Assembly: GCA_009760885.1 (NCBI GenBank)
Contig: CM019715.1
Location: 24,331,642-24,395,641 of the forward strand
Length of the DNA stretch: 64,000 nt
From: Achatina immaculata
Taxonomy: Eukaryota; Mollusca; Gastropoda; Stylommatophora; Achatinidae
Direction of reading: 5' to 3'
Position numbers and translations under genes: made by a program. The notes beneath the pieces are model-generated. The model was not told the origin of the DNA and made no database searches. It saw nothing but the letters and a program-made list of their open reading frames with translations. This document shows, piece by piece, positions 1 through 10,379 of this stretch. The stretch's first letter is position 1. Each line of letters opens with the position of its first letter.

Positions 1-780
1 GCTTGTTTTTTTTAATGTAGGAGCATATAAGGTGAAAGTCCAATTTAACATTAATGTGGTTTGTTTTTAAACGCAGTTGTTACATTCTGCTTGTAATAAA
101 TGTCGTAATGCTGTCCTCCATTTATGTACTTTTCTTAATGGCGAAATAGCTCAGTATTTACTTCTTTTAGGTATGTAATGGATTTGGTGTTAGTTTCTAT
201 ATTTTACCTGACAGTCGGTGCTACAGAGATCATGTGGTCAGTGCCACCATAAACCCCGTTGCTACTCTAGTTGCATGATGAGTCAGGTACTCACTTTTAC
301 AATGTGGCTTGTCTAGGGTGTCCTGTGGGAACAAATACCCGACATAGGCACTAAGGAGGTGGTAATGGCCTTGATTGGGGGGGGGTGCGGGAAGGCTGAA
401 GGGGGTAAAGCAGTTCCACTTGAAAAAAAACGTTGACGAAAGTGTCTTGCAACCTACTGCTCAAGGTCATGTACATGAAAAAGTGCTACAGAGCAAAATA
501 ATGTGTACATGTACAGTGTTACAGAGCAAAATAATGTACATGTACAGTGCTAAAGAACAAAGAAAAAAACCTCATAGCTAGGTTCTAACAAAGGCAAATC
601 AATGCAGATACATAAACAAAATCTTTACATGACATACTTAGGCCGTCAGTTTACATTGAATGTATGTTATTAGAGGTTTTGTTATCAATGCTATGTTATC
701 ACTACACATTCCTTCACTATCTAAATTCGACACTGAGGTATTCAAAACTTGAACCGCTGTTAGATATGGAGTGTGTACTT
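1..780. other. 3' flank of gene A, no gene seen
   Basis: AT-rich sequence downstream of the gene A stop codon. A short duplication containing ACAGAGCAAAATAATGT occurs twice between about 487 and 545. I saw no clear AATAAA signal on the minus strand here, so the end of the gene A transcript is not placed. Confidence 0.5.
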
Positions 781-1801
781 CTACCCTAGGCGGCCATATT
801 TTCTTGGGAGAATAATTCTGATATAGAGAAACAAACCAAAAACTATCAAGACCGAGGTGGTAATGAAACCAGCGATAACACCAGCAATTATTAGAGGTGA
901 CTGGTCAATAACTCTGTGTGTGTGCTTGACGTGACCTCTGGCTGTGTTTGGAGATAATGTTATATATGTTACTTTTCTTGCTGTATCTGTTACGGCGCTG
1001 CTGTGTTTAACAGAAATGGTGGAGAAATCTCTTGTTTTTGAATAAGATATCCTATGTGTTGTTTTTGTTCTCACTAATCCTGTTGTTGATTTTTTAATTA
1101 CGGGTCCAACTGATGATGATGTTGTAAACAGAGAAGCTGCTGAAGTTAAGCTCGATGTCGAGTGTCCCAGTGACGTCGAGTGTCCCAGTGATGTCGAGTA
1201 TCCAAATGACTTCGAGCGTCCCTCTGATGTATGTGTCGTCAAAGTTGAAATATAGGCTTCTCTGGAAGAGCTCAATGATGTTACTGGCTTTGATGATGGC
1301 AACGATGCTCCTAAACGTGAACTTAAAGATGACCCCCATAATGTGGATAATGTTGATGTGAATAAAGCGTTAAGATCATTATTTGTAATAAACGTTGTGT
1401 CATCCTTTACCGTTTGTGTTATAGCAGGTTGTGGTACTTTCGTGGTAGGACCTGGATGGGTAATGGCAGAATCACTATGGCCTTGGATAGAAGCCACGCT
1501 GTAATTTATCCCCTCTTTACTGGATGTCCAAACGAAATTTACGCATTCATCGCTACATGAACCTTCATTTTCTAAGCAAAATTTTTGACAACGTGTTCTG
1601 TTACAAGAATCAACGTCAGTATCTTGATGACACTTGAGACTGTTTTCAAATGAAGTGTGTTGACACTTGTAGTTCTTGGCTGAAGAGTAGTTTCCAGAAA
1701 AGGTCCCTTCAGATTTTGTTTCATTGACTGTTTTGTCCGAGTCGGAGATGTAGAATGCTGCACACTTTTCAGCTGTTCCTTGACACAGACATTTATAAAA
1801 C
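781..1801 (-). CDS. Gene A, exon 2: ectodomain, stalk, TM helix and short tail of a receptor-like membrane protein
   Basis: This is the 3' coding exon of a two-exon gene; joined to 5471-5622 it predicts 390 aa. The acceptor is TTTCAG just upstream of 1801, and the first base completes a Glu codon split by a phase-2 intron. The frame then stays open for 339 codons to a stop at 781. Visible parts: a cysteine-rich region (Cys 55, 57, 64, 97, 108, 117, 122, 126, 133, 137) opening with CLCQGTAEKC; a long Ser/Thr-rich, mucin-like stalk that includes three six-residue repeats (GYSTSL, GHSTSL, GHSTSS); one transmembrane helix at about 353-377; and a tail ending in KYGRLG. Topology is inferred to be type I, with a glycosylated stalk outside the cell. 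The same intron phase and CLC motif occur in gene B (31350-36457), so the two are paralogues. The family and ligand are not recognised. The gene model is firm; the receptor role is inference. Confidence 0.85.
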
Positions 1802-2051
1802 CTGAAACATAATTAAGCACAAAAAATTCATAAAATTACACATAATCATAATATACAGCATTGGGAACTACGGTTATTGTTTTATGAAAGATGTTTTGAA
1901 TCACTAGGTAGTGAATGTGATTTAATTTTCCCAGGAATCAGCTTCTAGAGGCTATATGGCTATATTTTTTTTAACACATGTTACACCCTGTTTTCATCTT
2001 AATGTTGCTGAATAAAGTAAGTAGTCTAGACAGAACGATGGTTTTGAGCGT

Positions 2052-2053
<2 letters not shown>

Positions 2054-2115
<62 letters not shown>
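2054..2115. repeat. (TA)n microsatellite
   Basis: About 31 uninterrupted TA dinucleotides within the gene A intron. Confidence 0.97.
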
Positions 2116-2117
<2 letters not shown>

Positions 2118-3194
2118 TAACCGCCATGCTAGCTCTCTGATGTAATCATCTTGAAGAACCTTGTTAGTTCATATTTATGACGTTTTGTAACAGTAATAGT
2201 GCAGCTGAAAGTGAACTGCCTTTAAAAGGAATGGTTTTTACCCAAGTTTTAACAACAGATCTCTAATTAGAGGACACGTCACTCGCATCTCGAGAGAAAG
2301 TAACTTCAAGAGAGAGTATCATGGCGTATGTACACACGGCTGAAGGTGGAATATTTCATATAAAACACTCACAAGGATAAACAACCGCACTGTAATGCTA
2401 TTAGTTTTACGTAGGGTATCTAAGTCTATGTGAACACATAAAGCTGTTGTACACATCGACGTATGAAACTAAAGACTTGATTAAATAGTTTGAAGTGATC
2501 AGCTCTTAGCAGGATCAGAATAGTCTTGAATCATGATCTCCTGAAAGTAGCATCATTGCACTCGAGGCACATCCATACATGCTCCGCTATCTATTTCAAT
2601 AATTACTCATGAGTATGAACACTAATTGTGTCAGTCAGCTGTTGGTTCTGGCAAACTCGAATTCTACCAGTCACCCGGCTTATCCCTTCCTCACACCTCT
2701 ATCCTTCATCCTTTATAGACATATATCACCAATACATGTCCTTTCTTTCTCTTGCACCAGCTACCCGGTTACCGACCTCATTATATCCGCCCTGTCCATA
2801 AGAATCATACTGTGACAATATGACTAAAGGAAGTGCACAGGGTAAGCTGATTGGGTGGGAATTGCAAAATGAGCACCAAATGGTCAAGAAGAAAAAAAAA
2901 CATTGAATGAAAAGGAGCGGATAGTGACGAAGGGGGCTAGAGAGTACAGGTACTTAGAGACTTGAGAAGAAGACGCTAGAAACAAGACGGAGACTTAGAG
3001 ACGACTCCAATGAACAACAACAAGAAGAAAGAAGGATAGACGGCAGGACTCCACTAGATTTCGACGAAAAGCAAAGAGGGTGAAATGAAGGAAATTTATA
3101 TGTTTGGTGGGAAATGTATACCATTGTTTTGAACTGATGACTTTCAACGAGTAATAAAAAAAAAACATGTCTCCGTGCTTACAGATTCTGAGTC

Positions 3195-3454
3195 GTTGTT
3201 GAATACAAGAGATGGAGTTGTTGAATACAAGAGATGGAGTTTGTTGAATACAAGAGATGGAGTTTGTTGAATACAAGAGATAGAGTTTGTTGAATACAAG
3301 AGATAGAGTTTGTTGAATACAAGAGATGGAGTTGTTGAATACAAGAGATGGAGTTTGTTGAATACAAGAGATGCAGTTTGTTGAATACAAGAGATAGAGT
3401 TTGTTGAATACAAGAGATGGAGTTTGTTGAATACAAGAGATGGAGTTTGTTGAA
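3195..3454. repeat. 23-bp minisatellite, 11 copies
   Basis: Eleven copies of GAATACAAGAGAT are spaced at about 23 bp, linked by GGAGTTTGTT variants. Single-T deletions give some 22-bp units. Open frames on the minus strand here (ISCIQQT-type repeats) are by-products of the repeat. Confidence 0.95.
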
Positions 3455-4043
3455 AAGAAAACGAATTACACGTTGCCATTGCTTGGGCCGTTGATCGTTG
3501 ACAGTTGTTCTTGTTATGAGTCAGCACAAGCTGCACAAACTACACACCAACCAACCAAGAGAATACCACCCCCGACAACAACAATACCGACAACAACAAT
3601 ACCGACAACAGCATCTTAACGGTGACATCATTGAAATAGCGTTATGGGCTAGATGATCGGCTACCTCATTGCCTCTCACTCCCACATGCCCTTGGCAATA
3701 TATCCTCGTCAGCTTAGTGACACTAGATAGTCTATCAATGACTTATACCTGATAAATTACATCAGGTTCAATGCTACCCCGCCCCGTTTGCCAGTTGCTA
3801 TATGTAGTGATTTTGTATCATGGTTGATGGAGCTGCTACACTGTTTTGTTTTGCTATCATCCTTAGAAAAGACATCAGCCTATTTTTTCCAGCTATTTCA
3901 CAGTGGAAGTTCAGCCCTGCAGGCCGTGGCAATTAACTGACTATACCAGGATTATTCATAGGTCCGTGAAACATTTTTAAAATTCACAACAAAGAAACTA
4001 CACACGGATCGTGATTATTCTTACAATAGAGAGGGGGGGGGGA

Positions 4044-4094
4044 GAGAATGAATGAATAATCTTTATTTTTAACGGGTAAAGAATTGGGCACGCA
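4044..4094. repeat. Short dispersed repeat, copy 1
   Basis: A GAATGAAT ... TTTATTTTTAACGGG ... AATTGGGCACGCAG string is repeated with few changes at 49196-49244. It abuts a GA microsatellite here. This is probably one end of a mobile element, but the family is not identified. Confidence 0.5.
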
Positions 4095-4095
4095 G

Positions 4096-4156
4096 AGAGA
4101 GAGAGAGAGAGTGAGAGAGAGAGTGAGAGAGAGAGAGTGAAGAGAGAGAGAGAGAC
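4096..4156. repeat. (GA)n microsatellite, interrupted
   Basis: GA dinucleotides with GTGA interruptions. Confidence 0.95.
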
Positions 4157-4236
4157 GTTTCAAGGTTTTTTTTTAAATAAAGCCCGCGCCCAGAACTCCT
4201 GTGGTTTGTCGCTAGGAGGCAAGTGTAGCAAATGTG

Positions 4237-4515
4237 GCGTTCAGTAAACATGAGCAGTCATTTTGTGTTTTGAAATACACAAGAACCTTGTCCGTTGTGG
4301 CTGTGCAACGACGATTTCGAGCGGAATTCCAGAAGGCACCACCTGTTGATTGCGAGACTCCTGGCTGCAAACTTCCACGTGTAGTGGACTTGCAGGGGCT
4401 TCACTGGTAAGCTTCTTTAACACGACTCACAGTTTACTCGCTTGGTCCTGGACGTCCCAGCCGAGGAATTGTGCACAGACAGCCTTCTGGAATTTCTCAT
4501 ACCACTTCTTGATAC
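4237..4515. pseudogene. Transposase-type helix-turn-helix relic with an internal inversion
   Basis: On the plus strand 4237-4345 reads SVVAVQRRFRAEFQKAPP, the usual start of the DUF4817-type DNA-binding region of Tc1/mariner-like proteins. The expected continuation lies on the opposite strand from 4515 back to about 4342. It reads SIKKWYEKFQK, then after a frameshift GCLC and GRPGPSE, then TVSRVKEAY and a PGVSQSTG end, with two in-frame stops. The second piece, about 170 bp, has therefore been inverted in place. AATTCCAGAAGGC occurs in both pieces in opposite orientation. The family name comes from motif recognition and was not tested by a search. Confidence 0.6.
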
Positions 4516-4517
4516 TT

Positions 4518-4522
4518 TCTCT

Positions 4523-4580
<58 letters not shown>
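4518..4580. repeat. (CT)n microsatellite
   Basis: Near-pure CT dinucleotides ending in TCATAGC, directly beside the inverted transposase fragment. Confidence 0.96.
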
Positions 4581-4584
<4 letters not shown>

Positions 4585-5470
4585 CATAATATAATCATGT
4601 TACATAGTTTCTTTGTTGCGAAGTTTTGAAATGTTTAACGGACTTATGATTAACCCTGTATAAAGCACTGTGTTACTCAAATATCTGGAAGTATTATCTG
4701 GGATATCTGTCTTTGTATTTTATGAGTCAGTGGCAACATGTTTACTGCAGATGAAAAAAATCGTAGTTATCATGTGTGTATTCATCATGGTTTTCAATCC
4801 CATAACTCTGAGATTAGTTAGCTAATGCAGCCTGGTTTATGTCTAATTCTGTCCATGCGCATCGTTATATTTTCTGCAAATTGTTTATGTACTTTATATG
4901 CACATCTATATTGGTATTGCTCTCTTACTCTATTCCTTTCACTTTTGTCCTTCTTTATTATGAACAAATTATTTTACGCATACATTTCTTTCATTTTCAC
5001 CATCTTTTTGTGCTTCAGTTGTTAACTGCACATTTATAAGTCTTCTGTCTGTTAACTGAAAAATACAACTAATCTTTAATATACATTTATTCACATTTCA
5101 CAGATCTAAGTTATCTTTTCTGAGTGTTTAATGTCCACGTATCAGAAACATGTTCTAGTGTTGAATATTCAACCCATTTAATTAATTCATTTATTAATAA
5201 GATTGAGAAGCATCGTGAGAATTTAAATATAAGTAAATGCATCTAGAAGAACTTTAGAACATTTGCCTGGTGCCAATTTTGTTTATAACTGAGCTTTCGT
5301 TTTCTCCTTCAAGTTCGGCGCTTGCTTCCTCCTGAGTTGACACAGTGTCGTTCTCCAAATGACACTATCTTTGACCAGTTCGTCTCAGTTCTCGTGACTT
5401 AAATAAAACCTCATTGTGATTTTCAATAACACAGTATGTCTGTACATATTGTATACATAACAAAACTTAC

Positions 5471-5622
5471 TCTGCAAAACTTTCCTTATCGAAATAAACC
5501 ACTACGAAGTTGTATGCAAAACCTTCGTCATACATCACTTCCATAAAAATTCCGCCATCTTGGCCTTGGGCACGCTGTAGAACCATGGCAACAAACATTA
5601 CAAAGCTGATGCTCACGGACAT
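5471..5622 (-). CDS. Gene A, exon 1: signal peptide and N-terminus
   Basis: This exon encodes residues 1-51 of gene A. Residues 1-20 (MSVSISFVMFVAMVLQRAQG) form a hydrophobic signal peptide. An acidic and aromatic segment follows and ends KESFAE. The exon ends in phase 2 (CAGA, then the donor GTAAGT), exactly as in exon 1 of gene B, whose end reads EKFTE. I chose this ATG because it aligns with the MSG start of gene B. An in-frame ATG five codons upstream (5637) is possible. A good acceptor at about 5652 suggests that a separate 5' UTR exon precedes this one. Confidence 0.8.
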
Positions 5623-5648
5623 GGTATTAATATTCATGGGCGAACTGT

Positions 5649-5656
5649 ATGCTGGG
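5649..5656 (-). other. Candidate splice acceptor upstream of gene A start
   Basis: On the minus strand a pyrimidine-rich run is followed by CAG and then CATACA, with the start codon 14-30 bases further on. Gene B has the same CAG/CATACA string at the homologous place (near 36473). This supports an untranslated first exon in both genes. It is inference from sequence alone. Confidence 0.4.
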
Positions 5657-5914
5657 AGAAAGTAAATGTTAAAAATGAATGAAATAACCAAATTAATTAA
5701 TTTGTGGAACAATTATAAAGTTAATTTTCTGTCATCTATCGCTTCTATTTTATTATTGCCATTAATAATCAGATAAACTTTTTTGCAAGATTTTTTTTGT
5801 TCTTTCTGATATCTGTCATATGTTCTATCTTCATTTCTGTTTATATATTGCTGTCTTCGATAAAATCGATGAAATCATTGTTTGTCTCCCTACAACAGTA
5901 CCACTTTATCATTA
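5657..5914. other. 5' flank of gene A
   Basis: AT-rich, with no coding signal. If gene A has an untranslated first exon, it would lie in this region or further right, inside the duplicated block. Confidence 0.35.
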
Positions 5915-6092
5915 GTTCTGTTTTTGTATACAGGAATCTTTATTAACGGAGAAGAGAATGGGTTAAGAACTAATCTTCCAATCTCACAAACCCTCAGCTA
6001 CAAAGTATTCTTTATCGATTACTTTTATTTTAAAATATGTGCTATTTTAACATTCACAGTCTTCCTAATACAACTTTCAAGAAAATTTCTCT

Positions 6093-6094
<2 letters not shown>

Positions 6095-6134
<40 letters not shown>
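6095..6134. repeat. (GA)n microsatellite in duplication copy 1
   Basis: Pure GA tract of about 40 bp; its counterpart at 10335-10376 is two bases longer. Confidence 0.95.
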
Positions 6135-6137
<3 letters not shown>

Positions 6138-6917
6138 CTTTGAACGAAAAGGACATAGAGTTAGGATTTTGTTTCTTGCCTCGACATTTTCAAATTCTTG
6201 GTCTATCTGTTATATTGTAGCTATAAAAGTGTATTGATTTGATGTTCTATGCGTCTAACCAATGATGTGTAACTGAATCATGTGCTGTACAGGCACCAAT
6301 ACCAACTACGCACAAAAAAAAGCTATCAAATCTTATAAAAAATTAGTAAACAAACTTGAACGCAGCTTCATATATGTCATAAAAAGTAGCCTCTCTTCCT
6401 TAAATGTGTTTCCCTGTTTGTTTATTCTTTATGTTTTATATTATAAATGTTAATTTAAAATATAGATTTTCTTCTCTAAGTCTAATTTGTTTATCCTGTA
6501 TGTTTCTGTATGAATATGGGATAAGCCGAAACGTCACAATTATGTCACAATTCTTTGTTCATACCCTTTTTAAACGTCTGTTTGCTATGACAGCTTTACT
6601 GCAGTAACTTTGTATATATTTATACTTATTTTGATATGTTTATACATGAAAATTGCAGTTGTAGAGAATACTAGAAGATAGATTCGAAAGGACATTGCCC
6701 ATCGTCTGCCTTGAAACCTCTGACCTAACAGAGTTAAAGAAGGTTTAGCGCTTACTTGACATGGTCATTCTGTAGTCTTTTCTCCACACTTCTGAGCTAA
6801 GCATTCAGATTATTAACAGGAGAGTGCGTACCAAAATTAAATTGTTAAAACAACTTTTTAATCAAACAGAATTTGTGCAAAAGACAAAAACGTGTCGATG
6901 TTACTTATTGTCTGCTA

Positions 6918-6950
6918 GTTTGTTTGTTTGTTTGTTTGTTTGTTTGTTTG
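6918..6950. repeat. (TTTG)n microsatellite
   Basis: About eight TTTG units, against about six in the second duplication copy near 11164-11192. Confidence 0.9.
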
Positions 6951-7218
6951 GAAATGACTTCATCACAGTCAGGATTGTGTCAGAGAATGACCACTCCTCT
7001 TTCTCTGTTTAGTCTTCCGGACAACGTCATATGAACACACACATGAGCACCCACATGAGCACCCACATGAAAGAGGCACTCACCAGAGGTCCGGAAATCA
7101 CAGCCAATTTTCTTTTCCTATGACGTGGCGAATATAGATATTATATGTAACTACAGAAAAAGATAGAAAACACCGTTACATGGCAATGGGTCGAAGAGCA
7201 CAAGCCCACATATAACTG

Positions 7219-7225
7219 AATCCCT

Positions 7226-7260
<35 letters not shown>
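7219..7260. repeat. (AAC)n microsatellite
   Basis: About fourteen AAC units, shorter by about four units in the second duplication copy near 11468-11493. Confidence 0.9.
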
Positions 7261-7399
7261 GAGTATTGTAAATGATGAACAAAAGTCCGTTTTTTACATC
7301 ATTTTATGCACTAAATATTGTGTTTTGAATATTCAACATTATAACACAGAACACATAAATGTTACATATATAACACTCATAGGAATATAAGGGGACAAT

Positions 7400-10144
7400 G
7401 GCTACGATCAATGAGTAGTACAGTCACTGCCTGGAAAGAAAGCAATGATAAACTATCTTCTGGAAATATACCAAGAAAACCAAACAGCAACACTGAAGGT
7501 CAAATAGGAAAAAGATCTGGTGGTGAGTCCCCCAGGCCAGATAGATCTAATTTTAACACTGGGGAAGAGTGTGAGACAGAGGTCAGTACTAGTAATTGTG
7601 ATGAAGGACAAAATCCTGACGGTGTTATTAAGGAAAACCCTTGCCTCAAACTATAAAAAAAAAAAGAAAAATAAGAGTAGGAACATGGAATGTAAGAAGT
7701 ATATAAGAGGGAAAGTATCAAATAATAAGTGTCGAAATGAAAAGACGGGGATACACATTATGGGAATATACGAACATCGATTGAAGAAGAATAGAGCGAG
7801 AATAATAATATCTTTATATACTCTGGTGGAGAATTAGGAGGAAAGAATGGAGTGGCTTTTTACTTGGACAAATCATCATCAAAAGCAATACTAGGTTACA
7901 ATCCAGTAAGTGATAGAATCCTCGCTATCAGACTTAAGGGCACTCCTAGAAATGTAACAATCATCCAGATATATGCACCTACATCAGCAACAGAAGAAGT
8001 AGAAGACTTTTATAACACATGTCAAACGACGATAGACCAGGTACGGAAAAATGATATTGTATTAATAATGGGGGATTTTAATGCAAAGATTTGTACAGAA
8101 AGAGCAGAAGACGAGGGATATGTTGTAGGGAAATTTAGCATAGGACATAGAAATGAAGCAGGTACAATCTAATGGCGTTTTGCATGGAAAATGAGCTAAT
8201 GATTGCTAACACATTTTTTAAACAACATCCAAGAAGACTTTACACATTGATATTACCTGATGGGAAAACCAAGAATCAAATAGATTACATTTTACTGCAA
8301 AGAAGGTGGAGATCAAGCATAACTTAAGCAAAACTTTACCAGGTGCTGATTGTGACACGGACCATGAGTTATTAATAGCAGACATGAAGATAAAGATGAA
8401 AATATACAGTTACGGGATCAAGACCACTCCGCTTTGATCCTACAAAAATACTAGAACAATACGGTATAGAAATGAAGAACCGTTTCGAAATCCTGATGGC
8501 TGTATAGGATGAGATGACACCAGATGCAGGCCAGTGATATCTTAATAACAACGGCAAAAGACATGGTTCCAGTAAAGAAAACACAAAAGAATGGATAGAT
8601 TACAGCAGGTACACTAAATATGATATAAAATAACATAAAGAAATGAAGACGCAATGGAAAGTGACAAACAAACAACAAAGAGGAGTATAAATCTTTAACA
8701 CAAGAAGTACGAAGAAATATAAGAAAAGAAAAAACAATACATACAAGACTGTTGTGAAAGAATAGAAGGACTTTAAAAGTGTGAAACAGATAGTGAAATG
8801 CTTAAAGAAATGATCCATTGACGAGAAATTTCACACCTAGGCTACATGTAATTTGTGACGAGATGAGGAATACTTTGACAGAGACAGACGAAATTCTAGA
8901 AAGATAGAAGGAATATTGCAGAGAAATGTATGAAACAACTGACTGTGAAAGCAAAAATCAACAGTATGAATTATTATTCTAGAAGAAAGAAACCGAACCA
9001 ACAATAGAAGAGGTTTTATGGCCAATAATGAAAAATGGTAAATCACAAGGATGTGATGAGATCGCAGCTGAAGTTATTAAAGCAGGAGGAAAGGAATGTG
9101 CAACAATCTATGATGCACTATGTAAAAAAATATGGCATTCAGGTATTTGGCCAAAAGAATGGAAAAGAACTGTATTCATACCACTGCCAAAAAAGGGTAA
9201 CTTCAAATTATATACAGACTATAGAACCGTTGCCCTGATTAGTCATGCCAATAAAATTCTATTAAAATCATAATAGGTAGACTTTGTAAGAAAACAGAAG
9301 AAGAAGTAAATGTGATCCAAGCTGGTTTTAGAGAAAGAAGAAAATCAAGAGATCATATATTCAATAGAAGATTAATAATAGAGAAATGCGAGAATTTAAT
9401 GTGAATCTATATTTATCCTTTATAAACTATTCAAGGGCATTTGACTGTATACAACACTAGAAACTTTGGAAATTAATGAAAAAATGGGATTTCCAACACA
9501 TTTGATACAATTAACATCACTGCTGTATCTAGACCAACAGGCAGCAGTGAGAATAAATGGTGAAAGAACAACTTGATTTAACATAAAAAAGGTGCATATT
9601 GTAGGCTTAAACTTGTATACTGAAATTATAATGAGGAATGTTAGAGAAGATGTAGACAAATAATATTTCGATGCCATAACAATTGGAGGTTATGAAATAC
9701 CAGAAATTAGATATGCTGATGACACAGTATTACTGTCCACAACACAAAAAGGAATGAAAAAACTAATTATGTCAGTCCGTAAGAACAGCGAAGAGCAAAA
9801 CCTCTATGTTAATGCAAAGAAAACTAAACTGATGACAACTGACAAAACAAACAAGGCAGCTGAAATATGTATTGATGAGGAAAAAACTGGAAGAAGTGGA
9901 GAGTTTTAAATATTTTTGATCACTACTAATTAATAATGGAGATACAATGATGGAAATTAAAAGGAGGACATCTATCGCTCTTCAGAAAGTAAAACAACCA
10001 AAAAGCTGTGGAGAGGAACAGATAGAACTACAAACATAAGATTTTTAAGGGCATGCATCTTCCACATCGCAACATATGCCTGTGAGATCTGGACACTTAA
10101 CAAAACAGCTGAGAAACACATAAATGCCTTTGAATGTAAATGCA
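7400..10144 (+). pseudogene. Decayed RTE-like LINE, copy 1 (3' truncated at duplication joint)
   Basis: An APE-type non-LTR retrotransposon relic broken by many frameshifts and stops. In order: an N-terminal frame at 7411-7656; the endonuclease start GTWNVRS near 7680; an endonuclease block at 7852-8172 with QIYAPTS and MGDFNAK; then NQIDYILL near 8275. A reverse transcriptase block at 9028-9273 contains NGKSQGCDEIAAEVIKAGGK and WKRTVFIPLPKKG. The catalytic RYADDT box is at about 9709 and is followed by a thumb-like stretch. The C-terminal ETWTLNKTAEKHINAFECK-type segment is cut short by the duplication joint. It cannot be active as it stands. The clade assignment rests on motif style. Confidence 0.85.
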
Positions 10145-10154
10145 CTTTTATTTG

Positions 10155-10332
10155 GTTCTGTTTTTGTATACAGGAATCTTTATTAACGGAGAAGAGAATG
10201 GGTTAAGAACTAATCTTCCAATCTCACAAACCCTCAGCTACAAAGTATTCTTTATCGATTACTTTTATTTTAAAATATGTGCTATTTTAACATTCACAGT
10301 CTTCCTAATACAACTTTCAAGAAAATTTCTCT

Positions 10333-10379
<47 letters not shown>

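Larger units (their letters stand above)
1802..5470 (-). other. Intron of gene A (3.67 kb)
   Basis: The donor GTAAGT is read on the minus strand from 5470 and the acceptor TTTCAG ends at 1802. The intron carries a (TA)n tract, an 11-copy minisatellite, GA and CT microsatellites and a rearranged transposase fragment. The rest (about 2120-3190, 3460-4040 and 4590-5460) is AT-rich sequence in which I see no gene. Confidence 0.75.
5915..10144. repeat. Tandem segmental duplication, copy 1 (4.23 kb)
   Basis: Starting at GTTCTGTTTTTGTATACAGG, this block is repeated directly in the next 4.2 kb, near-identical over its whole length. Differences are mainly lengths of GA, TTTG and AAC microsatellites and a few single-base changes. 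The copy stops inside a LINE 3' region at GTAAATGC, and the next copy begins about ten bases later. 5915-7400 holds no gene I can support; 7400-10144 is a LINE relic. Confidence 0.93.
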
